Source of the DNA: JBOHDX01 sp050700835
Lineage (GTDB): Bacteria; Actinomycetota; Actinomycetes; Propionibacteriales; Nocardioidaceae
Direction: 5' to 3'
Assembly: GCA_050700835.1 (NCBI GenBank)
Contig: JBOHDX010000019.1
Coordinates: forward strand, 1-9,481
Length of the DNA: 9,481 nucleotides
Each line of letters starts with the position of its first letter. The first letter of the stretch is position 1. Below are positions 1-5,396 of this stretch, one piece after another. The notes beneath the pieces were generated by a model that saw only the letters and a list, made by a program, of their open reading frames with translations, had not been told where the DNA came from and did no database searches. The translations under genes were made by a program, and so were the position numbers.

Positions 1-71
1 CCGGCCTGCCACGCCGCCCAGAACGGTTGATACAGCTCGGGGACCAACTGGTTGGAGAAACGCATCGTCAT
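1..71 (-). CDS. IS30-family transposase, N-terminal part (runs off the left edge)
   Basis: The minus strand reads MTMRFSNQLVPELYQPFWAA and a few more residues before the window ends. This fits the start of an actinobacterial IS30-like transposase, the enzyme that cuts and joins the element's ends. The ATG at 71 is chosen because GAGG lies six bases upstream. GTG or TTG codons just upstream are alternatives. Only about 23 residues are visible, with no helix-turn-helix or DDE residue among them, so the family call rests on the general look of the N-terminus and on the adjacent terminal repeat. That repeat matches the end of the clear IS30-type transposase at the right edge. The gene reads leftward, out of the window. 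Confidence 0.55.
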   Translation of the reverse strand, partial: MTMRFSNQLVPELYQPFWAAWQA

Positions 72-96
72 CAACACCCTCACAGGATCGATCAGG

Positions 97-120
97 TGTT
101 GCGACCACCGCACGAACCCG
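97..120. repeat. Terminal inverted repeat of the left IS30-like element
   Basis: Read on the minus strand from outside inward, this ends in GCGGTGGTCGCAACA. The right-hand element end (9262-9285) reads GCGGTCATCGCAACA in the same position. The two ends agree at about 19 of 24 positions, including the block TCGCAACA. A GCAACA block at the inner side of the terminal repeat is also typical of IS30 itself. The outer limit (about 116-120) is uncertain because no target duplication can be seen. Confidence 0.6.
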
Positions 121-164
121 GGGAACGGTGTGCGGCAGGGTGCGGCACCGCCGGACGCCAAGGA

Positions 165-209
165 GGCCGTCGTCCCGCAAGCCCAAGGATCCGCTTGCGG
201 GACGAGGCC
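165..209. terminator. Strong stem-loop upstream of mazE; possible terminator without U-tract
   Basis: TCGTCCCGCAAG (170-181) pairs perfectly with CTTGCGGGACGA (194-205) across a 12-base loop. The stem extends by GGCC/GGCC after one bulged G. There is no T-run on either side, which is common for actinobacterial terminators. A second smaller hairpin, AGGCC-TTCC-GGCCT (205-218), shares the right arm, so the two structures exclude each other. The hairpin lies upstream of the presumed mazE promoter, so it is probably the end of something earlier or an insulating element, not part of the mazE leader. Confidence 0.45.
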
Positions 210-229
210 TTCCGGCCTGACCCACGGTC

Positions 230-249
230 GTGGCATGATTGTGGCATGA
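230..249 (+). promoter_or_regulatory. mazE promoter/operator with direct repeat; likely leaderless start
   Basis: The nonamer GTGGCATGA occurs twice (230-238 and 241-249), 11 bp apart, and the second copy contains the mazE start codon. CATGAT (234-239) resembles a -10 box and ends six bases before the ATG, so transcription probably begins at or next to the A of the ATG. No Shine-Dalgarno sequence precedes the ATG. The repeated motif is a natural candidate for binding by the ribbon-helix-helix antitoxin or its complex with the toxin. No convincing -35 box is visible. Confidence 0.45.
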
Positions 250-479
250 CTCGCATACGCTTGAGCACCACGGTCGACGCTGGACTCCTCGAAGGTGCCC
301 GCAAGCTGTGCGCAACGACAGACTCAGTGCTCATTGACCAAGCCCTCGCCGCCTTGCTGGCTCGCCACCGCTCCGCCGAAGTGGACGCAACCTACGCCGC
401 CTATGACGCACACCCTCTTGACGAACCGGACGAGTGGGGAGACTTGGCCTCGTTCCGACGGGCGGTTGCCGCCTCGTGA
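246..479 (+). CDS. MazE-like antitoxin, ribbon-helix-helix type
   Basis: This 77-residue protein begins MTRIRLSTTVDAGLLEGARK, the strand-helix pattern of an N-terminal ribbon-helix-helix DNA-binding domain (about residues 1-45). An acidic, loosely structured tail follows (PLDEPDEWGDLASFRR), of the kind that wraps and blocks a MazF-type toxin. Its stop codon overlaps the toxin's GTG start in GTGA, which implies translational coupling in an antitoxin-toxin operon. It should neutralise the toxin by direct binding and repress the shared promoter. Length and order fit type II MazEF-like modules of actinobacteria. The start is the first in-frame ATG after the -10-like box. An upstream extension in the same frame looks non-coding. 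Confidence 0.85.
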   Translation: MTRIRLSTTVDAGLLEGARKLCATTDSVLIDQALAALLARHRSAEVDATYAAYDAHPLDEPDEWGDLASFRRAVAAS

Positions 480-805
480 CCGCCCTGCCCACTCGCGGGG
501 AAGTCTGGTGGTGTGAGATGGCCGAGATCGGCCGCCGACCCGTCGTCGTTCTGTCCCGCGACGCTGTCATTCCACGGCATCGCCGCGCACTCGTGGCCCC
601 CTGCACGACCACCATCCGAGGACTCGTCAGCGAAGTCGTTCTCGAACCCAGTGACGACCCGGTGCCACTGCGCTCGGCAGTCAACCTCGACTCGGTCGAA
701 AGCGTCTCGACTGCGATCCTCGTCGAACGCCTGGGACGGGTGGCCGACGCTCGCATGCGCGAGATCTGTGCCGCTCTGGCAGTAGCGGTCGACTGTTCCG
801 GCTGA
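476..805 (+). CDS. mazF: MazF/PemK-family toxin, probable mRNA endoribonuclease
   Basis: The protein is 109 residues from the GTG at 476, which overlaps the antitoxin stop by four bases. The family pattern is clear: RGEVWWCEM near the N-terminus, GRRPVVVLSRDAVIP in the first beta strands, the APCTTTIRG strand-loop, and NLDSVESVSTAILVERLG in the second half. MazF toxins fold like small SH3 barrels and cut single-stranded RNA at short motifs, which stops translation. The cleavage motif cannot be read from sequence. The gene looks intact and full length. Its last 125 bases are also covered by the antisense 3' tail of the beta-helix reading frame, which I attribute to that gene having lost its own end. 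Confidence 0.9.
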   Translation: MTALPTRGEVWWCEMAEIGRRPVVVLSRDAVIPRHRRALVAPCTTTIRGLVSEVVLEPSDDPVPLRSAVNLDSVESVSTAILVERLGRVADARMREICAALAVAVDCSG

Positions 806-2195
806 GCTTCGACCGTACGCCGCAGCGGGATCGACTTGCGGGATTGTGGTCACCGGGCGGGAAGTGCCGGGCCGGGGTGCCCTGCCGCCGGTCGTGCGTG
901 GCGTCGGGGTCAGACGTGGGGGCGTCTCCTTCGATGGAAGTCTTGGTCGACCCGGCTCCGAGTGCCTCGACCGTGCCACCGACCGTCAGTTCCGTAACGG
1001 TTCCACCCTCGCTGACCTCCAGGGTCACCACGCCATCGCCACGGGTGCGCAACGATCCGCCGATCGTCACCTGCGCGATGGTGCCGCCGGGCTTGACCGA
1101 GAACGCGATCGCCTTCAGCGACACCTGAACCCCCTTGACCAGGCTCATGCCCTCTGCCCCGGCGGTCTCCACATCGTGATGCACCGTCAGTGTCCCCAGC
1201 GGCTTGGAGACCTGGATGCCGATCGACCCGTCACCGGTGGTCTTGATCGACTCGAACGTGGCTTCCTGCAGGGATCCGTCGTACAAGTTGAACCCGCGCG
1301 CTCCCGGCCCGGTGGTCAGGATCGGCGCCTGCACCTCCAGCCGGTCGATGTCGCCGAAGTTGACGAACCCGATCCAGGACGGGCCGGTCGAGGTGACCGG
1401 CGCAGTGGCCACCCACTCCTTCACATACCCCCAGTTGTCCAGCACCATGTCGTTCTGACCATGGGTGGTCACCGTGCCCGCGTTCTGCACCCGGTCGACG
1501 GTGGCGCCGGACACCACGAACACTCCCCCGCTGATCTTGTCCGGGGTGCCAGGTGCGATCCCACCGTCGGTGACGACCATCCCGGTCTGGATCAGGTCGG
1601 CGCTGAACGTGCCGCCGGCCCCCTTCCCGTCCCGGTCGCCGTACCCGGCGACGAACACCCCGGACCCGCGCACCGGCGCCTGCTCCGTGCCGACCGAGAC
1701 GTCCCGCAGGGTCGCGGTGAACGACGAGGAGGGGTCGGGCTGCCGGTTCCACAAGGTCACCCCGCCCTGCAGCACGTCCACACCGAACCCGTGCGGCTGC
1801 TCCACCCGGCCACGGACGTCCGCCTCACGCACGTGCAGCCCGCGCGTCTCCACCCGAGCGGTCCTGGTGGCGTCGTCGGCAAGGATCAGCACCTGCCCGA
1901 CCGTTGTCACGTTCTCGAACACCAGGGTCCCGGTGTCCGGCTGCGACGTGTCGTTGTACACGGCGACCTCGTACGGAGTGGTCGTGATCACGATGTCGCG
2001 CAGCGTGTTGTCCCGGGTCAGCCGCACGCCCTTCGCGGTGAACACCAGCTCGCCGCCGCGCAGCGTGGAGCCGGGCGGAAGAGTAATGGACGGTGAGCCG
2101 CTGATCGTGCCCTGCACGACGATCTCGCCGGCACCCGCGCTAATCGCGTCAGCCAGCTCGGCGGCTGTGGTCACAGTGACTGAAGCCGAGGTCAC
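681..2195 (-). CDS. Right-handed beta-helix protein, probably missing its native 3' end
   Basis: The GTG at 2195 is preceded by AAAGG at a good distance. It gives a 504-residue frame that begins MTSASVTVTTAAELADAISA. Residues 1 to about 410 show short repeated strands rich in G, T and V with regular turns (ITLPPGSTLRGG, VRGSGVFVAGYGDRDGKG, HGQNDMVLDNWG), which fits a pectate-lyase-like parallel beta-helix. I see no signal peptide, so an intracellular location is inferred. The substrate is unknown, and similar actinobacterial proteins are generally annotated as hypothetical. After about residue 412 the composition changes abruptly to P/R/S/H-rich sequence that runs antisense through the end of mazF, so the native C-terminus is probably deleted and this tail is non-native. 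The protein may be non-functional. Confidence 0.65.
   Translation of the reverse strand: MTSASVTVTTAAELADAISAGAGEIVVQGTISGSPSITLPPGSTLRGGELVFTAKGVRLTRDNTLRDIVITTTPYEVAVYNDTSQPDTGTLVFENVTTVGQVLILADDATRTARVETRGLHVREADVRGRVEQPHGFGVDVLQGGVTLWNRQPDPSSSFTATLRDVSVGTEQAPVRGSGVFVAGYGDRDGKGAGGTFSADLIQTGMVVTDGGIAPGTPDKISGGVFVVSGATVDRVQNAGTVTTHGQNDMVLDNWGYVKEWVATAPVTSTGPSWIGFVNFGDIDRLEVQAPILTTGPGARGFNLYDGSLQEATFESIKTTGDGSIGIQVSKPLGTLTVHHDVETAGAEGMSLVKGVQVSLKAIAFSVKPGGTIAQVTIGGSLRTRGDGVVTLEVSEGGTVTELTVGGTVEALGAGSTKTSIEGDAPTSDPDATHDRRQGTPARHFPPGDHNPASRSRCGVRSKLSRNSRPLLPERHRSRACERRPPVPGVRRGSQSRRFRPSRG
823..841. repeat. Copy 1 of a 19-bp inverted repeat, downstream of mazF
   Basis: CAGCGGGATCGACTTGCGG here is the exact reverse complement of 4003-4021. 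It starts 17 bases after the mazF stop, between convergent genes, close to where the beta-helix protein loses its family-like sequence. Within and beside it GCGGGAT occurs twice (825-831 and 838-844). See the paired copy. Confidence 0.75.
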
Positions 2196-2218
2196 GAGCG
2201 CCTTTCTACACCCCAAAC

Positions 2219-2237
2219 CCTGGAGGATTATTCCAGG
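2219..2237. promoter_or_regulatory. Inverted repeat upstream of the beta-helix gene
   Basis: CCTGGA (2219-2224) and TCCAGG (2232-2237) form a six-base inverted repeat around a seven-base AT-rich centre. It lies 24-42 bases before the GTG start at 2195, in the only AT-rich stretch of the upstream region. It could be a repressor operator over the promoter or a small leader hairpin. No clear -35 box is visible. Confidence 0.35.
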
Positions 2238-2447
2238 ACGCCCAACCGCTGCACCACAGGCGGATCCTCTATGGGACGAGTCAGGGCCATGGGTCGTCCT
2301 TGGACTGCGGATGTGGCCCTGCAACTAATCGGCGCCGGTCTGCCGCCGACCGGGACTTCCTCACTGCGCAGGCTCTGCGGTTCCTCCTGGACGCGCCGTG
2401 TACGTCGTCGGTGCGCAGGTTGGTGATGACCTCTAACGTTTTCATCT

Positions 2448-2471
2448 TCCGAGCCTGACATATGGCTCGGA
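2448..2471 (-). terminator. Stem-loop downstream of relE
   Basis: TCCGAGCC (2448-2455) and GGCTCGGA (2464-2471) are perfectly complementary around the eight-base loop TGACATAT. The structure begins 26 bases after the relE stop in the direction of transcription and is followed by AGATGAAAACG, not by a T-run. Position suggests the end of the phd-relE transcript. Confidence 0.45.
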
Positions 2472-2497
2472 CACGGATCGGTGCGAGACACTCGTCG

Positions 2498-2758
2498 CTA
2501 TTGGTCGTAGACGTCTCGTCGGTGACCAAGCCTCAAGACGACCACCAACAGCACGTCGTCTTCGACCGTGTAGATGAGGCGGTAATCGCCGACCCGGACA
2601 CGAAGACCGGGCCGACCTTGGAGGGCGCGTGCACCTGGAGGGCGCGGATCCTGGGCGAGCAGAGCGATTGCCCCTTGGATCCGACGGCGAACCTGAGGGT
2701 CGAGTTTGCGCAAAGCGCGGACGGCCGCCGGACGAAGCTCGATGCGGTACGCGCTCAC
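2498..2758 (-). CDS. relE: RelE-family toxin, probable ribosome-dependent mRNA interferase
   Basis: This 86-residue protein has the RelE/ParE fold pattern throughout. MSAYRIELRPAAVRALRKL forms the first strand and helix. LAQDPRPPGARALQGRPGLR is the middle linker. RVRVGDYRLIYTVEDD and VLRLGHRRDVYDQ are the C-terminal sheet, with the basic and tyrosine residues (GHRRDVY) found in active members. RelE toxins cut mRNA in the ribosomal A site. The GTG start at 2758 overlaps the antitoxin stop in GTGA, so the two are translationally coupled. The gene looks intact and of normal length. A ParE-like gyrase target is less likely, because the GDYRLIY and HRRDVY pattern favours RelE. Confidence 0.92.
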   Translation of the reverse strand: MSAYRIELRPAAVRALRKLDPQVRRRIQGAIALLAQDPRPPGARALQGRPGLRVRVGDYRLIYTVEDDVLLVVVLRLGHRRDVYDQ

Positions 2759-3003
2759 TCCCAGCCAAGGTCAGCCTTGACCTGCTCCCAAGGGATGTTC
2801 GGCCCCTCCTCGGCAATCGCAGCGTCGAAGGCCGCCACATCTTCCGCGTCCTCCAAAGCGGTCATCAGCTGCTCGTAGCGCTCGGGGCTCACCAGCACCC
2901 CCGCCAAGCGGCCGCGGCGCTGGACGAACACCGCCTCGGTACGTGCGGTCTCCATCGCGCCAGGCAGGTGATCTCGCGCATCGCTGATGTTCATCGTGGC
3001 CAT
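2755..3003 (-). CDS. Phd/YefM-family antitoxin
   Basis: This 82-residue protein reads MATMNISDARDHLPGAMETA at the N-terminus, the typical DNA-binding start of Phd/YefM antitoxins. FVQRRGRLAGVLVSPERYEQLM is the central strand pair, and an acidic C-terminal tail ends IPWEQVKADLGWE. The tail is expected to bind and block the RelE toxin encoded next, and the N-terminal domain to repress the shared promoter. ATG 3003 is chosen because a -10-like box ends six bases upstream and the family sequence begins right there. An in-frame extension further upstream lies in promoter DNA and looks non-coding. Confidence 0.92.
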   Translation of the reverse strand: MATMNISDARDHLPGAMETARTEAVFVQRRGRLAGVLVSPERYEQLMTALEDAEDVAAFDAAIAEEGPNIPWEQVKADLGWE

Positions 3004-3004
3004 A

Positions 3005-3039
3005 CCTGAATCGTACAACTCATCGCCTGAATCGTACAA
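3005..3039 (-). promoter_or_regulatory. phd-relE promoter built from two 14-bp direct repeats; likely leaderless
   Basis: CCTGAATCGTACAA (plus-strand reading) occurs exactly twice, at 3005-3018 and 3026-3039, with a 21-bp period of two helical turns. On the transcribed minus strand the upstream copy supplies TTGTAC as a -35-like box, and the downstream copy supplies TACGAT as a -10 box, 18 bases apart. The -10 box ends six bases before ATG 3003, so the message is probably leaderless. Binding of the antitoxin or the TA complex to either repeat would cover a promoter element, a direct route to autorepression. Confidence 0.6.
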
Positions 3040-3105
3040 GTGGTGTCCGGATGGCGATGGGTCAGGTGATCGACTCGAATGCGCACCGGGGACCGGTGGC
3101 CCGTG

Positions 3106-3305
3106 CAAGCTTGGTGGACGCTCGTGACTGGAGTGAGTCGCAGACGGGGCATCGGCTTCGCGGTCGCCCGACGACTTGCTGAGATGGGAGCCTCACTCGC
3201 CGTGCATCACCACCTCGCCCACGATCTCGCCGAGTACGGCGACACCGATGACATCGAGACCCTTGTCGAAGATCTCCGCGAAGACGGGCCTGGTCGCGTG
3301 CGGCG
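3106..3305 (+). pseudogene. N-terminal remnant of a short-chain dehydrogenase/reductase
   Basis: The frame reads TLVTGVSRRRGIGFAVARRL, the first strand and glycine-rich TGxxxGIG cofactor loop of an SDR Rossmann fold. MGASLAVHHHLAHD and the DDIETLVEDLREDGPGRV stretch follow. This covers only the first 65 or so of the usual 240-260 residues. There is no Ser-Tyr-Lys catalytic site, because similarity stops near 3305 where the parDE promoter region begins. No good start or ribosome site is visible. ATG 3079 or GTG 3106 are in frame. The fragment was probably cut when neighbouring DNA was gained or lost, and it should have no enzyme activity. Confidence 0.65.
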
Positions 3306-3322
3306 CTCCGACCCGACGGCAG

Positions 3323-3344
3323 TGGCATATACTGCCAATGGAGG
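3323..3344 (+). promoter_or_regulatory. parDE promoter: palindrome over the -10 box, plus ribosome site
   Basis: TGGCA-TATAC-TGCCA (3323-3337) is an inverted repeat whose centre contains TATACT, a near-consensus -10 box (3328-3333). A ParD dimer bound to it would block RNA polymerase, the usual autorepression of such operons. GGAGG follows at 3340-3344, eight bases before GTG 3353. The expected transcription start is near 3338-3341, so the leader is very short. A -35 box is not evident. Confidence 0.5.
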
Positions 3345-3352
3345 TGGCCGAC

Positions 3353-3640
3353 GTGGCGACGAGGAATGTGGTTCTGAGTCAGCACCAGCACGAGCTAGTG
3401 GACGCGCTGGTGAAGTCTGGGCGTTACCAGAACGCCAGCGAGGTGCTGCGCGAAGGTCTTCGACTCGTGGAGCGCGAGGAAGCGGTAGAGACGGCCAAGT
3501 TCGCTGTCCTGCGCCGAGCCGCCGAACAGGGCTGGTCAGATCTGGCGTCGGGACGCTTCGACGACGTCGATGAGGAGTCCCTTGACCACTTCGTCGGGCA
3601 GCTCGGTGCCAGCGCGGCCAAGACCCCATCAGTGGGCTGA
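3353..3640 (+). CDS. parD: ParD-family antitoxin, ribbon-helix-helix type
   Basis: The protein is 95 residues from GTG 3353, chosen for the GGAGG eight bases upstream. ATG 3338 is an in-frame alternative. NVVLSQHQHELVDALVKSGRYQNASEVLREGLRLVEREE (about residues 5-43) is the typical ParD ribbon-helix-helix with the GRYxNASEVLREGLRLVE signature. The C-terminal half (GWSDLASGRFDDVDEESLDHF) is the toxin-wrapping segment. It should bind the ParE toxin and repress its own promoter, where a palindrome overlaps the -10 box. The stop overlaps the toxin ATG by one base (TGATG), which implies coupled translation. Confidence 0.92.
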   Translation: MATRNVVLSQHQHELVDALVKSGRYQNASEVLREGLRLVEREEAVETAKFAVLRRAAEQGWSDLASGRFDDVDEESLDHFVGQLGASAAKTPSVG

Positions 3641-3999
3641 TGGCCACCTATCGCCTCACCCACGCAGCCCAGGCCGACATCGTCTCGATCCTCGCCTGGT
3701 CGCACGAGCAGTTCGGAGAGGAAGCACGCAAGCGCTACGAAGCACTGATCGCCACGGCCATGCGCGACGCAGCCACGCGCAGCTCCGAGGTTGGGCGGAC
3801 GGCCCGCCCCGAGCTGGGTGACGGAGTCTTCTCTTGGCATCTGGACCAGAGCCGCACTCGTTCGCAGGGCGGAACCGTTCACCGCCCGCGCCACTTTCTG
3901 ATCTGCCGACGCGACGGCGAGGTATTGGTGGTCGGTCGGGTGCTGCACGACGCCATGGAACTTCGTCGGTTCCTCGAACCTCAGCAGACCTGGGAGTAG
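3640..3999 (+). CDS. parE: ParE-family toxin
   Basis: This 119-residue protein has the ParE order. YRLTHAAQADIVSILAWSHEQFGEE is the first strand and helix, YEALIATAMRDAA the second helix, and VGRTARPELGDGVFSWHLDQS the central sheet. The C-terminus reads PRHFLICRRDGEVLVVGRVLHDAMELRRFL. ParE toxins usually poison DNA gyrase and stall replication. Here the target is inferred from family only. The start overlaps the parD stop and has no separate ribosome site, so it depends on translation of parD. The gene appears intact. Just after its stop lies one copy of the 19-bp inverted repeat. Confidence 0.92.
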   Translation: MATYRLTHAAQADIVSILAWSHEQFGEEARKRYEALIATAMRDAATRSSEVGRTARPELGDGVFSWHLDQSRTRSQGGTVHRPRHFLICRRDGEVLVVGRVLHDAMELRRFLEPQQTWE

Positions 4000-4002
4000 T
4001 CG

Positions 4003-4021
4003 CCGCAAGTCGATCCCGCTG
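4003..4021. repeat. Copy 2 of the 19-bp inverted repeat, downstream of parE
   Basis: CCGCAAGTCGATCCCGCTG begins three bases after the parE stop and is the exact reverse complement of 823-841. Matching continues weakly beyond it (GCG after two mismatches). Like the first copy, it lies directly after a plus-strand toxin gene and before a convergent minus-strand gene. It has no strong self-complementarity, so a shared terminator is not an obvious explanation. Confidence 0.75.
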
Positions 4022-4061
4022 TAGCGATGGCCCTCGCGGTCAGAGAGACAGGCTGGGGCCC

Positions 4062-4799
4062 TCAGGCGATGAGCAGTCGAAGGCCAAGGTCTGCAGCGTC
4101 GAGATCGACAAGATCGCGGTTGCGTTCTGCCCAGCGACCTGAGGCGAGGTCATCCCTGAGGCTGGTCACAGCTCTGTGTTCTACGCCTGGCCCGAGTCTG
4201 GCCCAGATCGACATCCCGCGACGGAGACTGTCGTCGAGGTATGCCTCGGGTCGGCGCCAGTAGGCCTCGGGGAAGCCGTCAATGCAGTCCCACGGGATCA
4301 TCACCGATTCGATCCAGGCCCCGATGGCGTCGGCCATCTCGGCCAGCGAAGGAAGGTCGACGACGAGGCCGAGCAGCTCGGGCACGTAGTCGCGAGTCAG
4401 CCAGAACTGGCTCAGGCCATCGAAACTGAACGTGAACGCCACAACGCGGCGAGCTACGCGCTGCATCTCGCGCAGTCCTGCGACGGGGTCCGGCCAGTGA
4501 TGGATTGTGGCGACGGCCATCGCCGCGTCGAAGGACCGGTCCTCGAACGGCAAGCTCTCCGCAGTCGCAGCTACACACGGCGCCCCATCTGGCGGGCGCT
4601 GCGAACGCATGACCGCCGACGGTTCCACGGCGAGGACGTTAAGGTCGGCGGGCTCGTAGGACCCGGTACCCGACCCGACGTTCACGACAGTCCGGGCATC
4701 TCCAAGCGCAGCCCGGATCTGCGCAGCGATGCGCGGGTCGGTGCGCCGGGTCACCGCGTACGCGGCTCCGATGGTGTCGTACAGCTGCCCGCTGGACAC
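4062..4799 (-). CDS. Class I SAM-dependent methyltransferase
   Basis: From GTG 4799 (GGGAAAGG lies just upstream) this gives 245 residues beginning MSSGQLYDTIGAAYAVTRRT. Motif I VVNVGSGTG (residues 38-46) binds S-adenosylmethionine, and VLAVEPS (55-61) carries the acidic residue for the ribose. FDAAMAVATIHHWPDP (about 90-105) is the motif IV region of methyltransferases related to the UbiE/Methyltransf_11 group. The second half is helical and Trp-rich. The substrate cannot be told from sequence. Such enzymes act on many small molecules. A frame extension upstream to an ATG near 5000 is Pro/Arg-rich and rejected. The gene is convergent with parE and has no obvious operon partner. Confidence 0.85.
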   Translation of the reverse strand: MSSGQLYDTIGAAYAVTRRTDPRIAAQIRAALGDARTVVNVGSGTGSYEPADLNVLAVEPSAVMRSQRPPDGAPCVAATAESLPFEDRSFDAAMAVATIHHWPDPVAGLREMQRVARRVVAFTFSFDGLSQFWLTRDYVPELLGLVVDLPSLAEMADAIGAWIESVMIPWDCIDGFPEAYWRRPEAYLDDSLRRGMSIWARLGPGVEHRAVTSLRDDLASGRWAERNRDLVDLDAADLGLRLLIA

Positions 4800-5396
4800 G
4801 GCCGCCGCCTTTCCCTGCCCGGTCAACCAGAAGCGTCCCATAACGTCCAATCCGTTCGCTCTCGATGGTTGAACTTGGCGGTCAAGGGCGACCGGAAGCG
4901 GAACGGGTACTGGCCAACACTGAGCGCCTGGCGCGGCGCACCGCGGCGTTGGCGGACCGGCGCCATCACCGCAGCCGCGCTCGTCCTGCTCCACCCACAA
5001 CGACCCGTCCGGCGAGACAACCTCAGTGCGCTACAGATCGAGCACCAGGGAGAGGGCTTCGTCGACTCGCTGCATCTCCCCGAGCGTGAGGAAGGCGACG
5101 ACCAAGGTGCTCAAGGTGAGCCAGTCCGGGTGCAGCACCACCGCGTACCGGCGGCCCTGCTGCTCTCGGCTACTCCCGGTAGACGCCCTGCTTGGGCGGA
5201 GTCGACTGCTTGTGGCGCCTTTGACGCATTGTCGGCGACCGTTTGAAAGTGCCGGTTCGTCCGTGCGCGGCTACCACGCCTGGCGGAGGACGTCGGTGGA
5301 GTCGGAGGCCTTCAGACGTGATTTGGCGCGTCGGCAACTTGGCTCTGGCCGACACGCCGGCGAGTGATCCGCGAACCCACTCGCTGACAGACGGGC
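4800..5396. other. Gene-poor stretch between methyltransferase and ABC fragment
   Basis: The only recognisable content is the MazF-like remnant at 5031-5229. At 4865-5030 a plus-strand frame reads MVELGGQGRPEAERVLANTE and continues in an Arg/Ala-rich way, with no family I recognise. At 5230-5396, where an antitoxin partner of the decayed toxin would be expected on the minus strand, I see no ribbon-helix-helix or AbrB pattern. The stretch is best read as decayed DNA. Confidence 0.5.
5031..5229 (-). pseudogene. Decayed MazF-like toxin with frameshift and internal deletion
   Basis: The minus strand from ATG 5229 reads MRQRRHKQSTPPKQGVYRE then a stop. GVYRE resembles the RGDVYR start of a MazF/PemK toxin. 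In a shifted frame the sequence continues REQQGRRYAVVLHPDWLTLSTLVVA, the usual second block of the EQQGPRYAVVVQ subfamily, and then jumps to FLTLGEMQRVDEALSLVLDL before a stop. The final piece matches the usual C-terminal helix. The middle 50 or so residues, including the REVLVEQ-type strand, are absent. One frameshift plus one deletion that leaves the reading frame open therefore separate it from a working toxin. No antitoxin gene is left beside it. Confidence 0.6.

Larger units (their letters stand above)
2196..2497. other. Intergenic region between the beta-helix gene and relE
   Basis: About 300 bases without a recognisable gene. It holds the beta-helix upstream inverted repeat (2219-2237) and a stem-loop after relE (2448-2471), both listed separately. 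A plus-strand frame in the middle (about 2330-2458) reads DRDFLTAQALRFLLD, which looks mildly protein-like, but it has no good start and I do not recognise a family. It could be another gene remnant. Confidence 0.5.

Noticed and set aside
130..147. Tandem GTGCGGCA repeat with 10-bp period
   Set aside because: Only two short copies in GC-rich DNA, with no link to a promoter or gene. It is probably chance.
846..2096. A 416-residue open frame on the plus strand across the beta-helix gene
   Set aside because: It is antisense to a frame with a ribosome site and clear repeat structure. Its product is Arg/Pro/His/Gly-rich with no recognisable motif, as expected for the complementary strand of GC-rich coding DNA.
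823..4021. Integron attC sites or gene cassettes as the explanation for the 19-bp repeat next to toxin genes
   Set aside because: The core sites of attC (GTTRRRY and RYYYAAC) and its long imperfect palindrome are absent, the copies are inverted, and no integrase is visible.
4800..5000. Extension of the first methyltransferase to an ATG near 5000
   Set aside because: The added residues are Pro/Cys/Arg-rich and unlike methyltransferases, while GTG 4799 has a good ribosome site and a family-like N-terminus.
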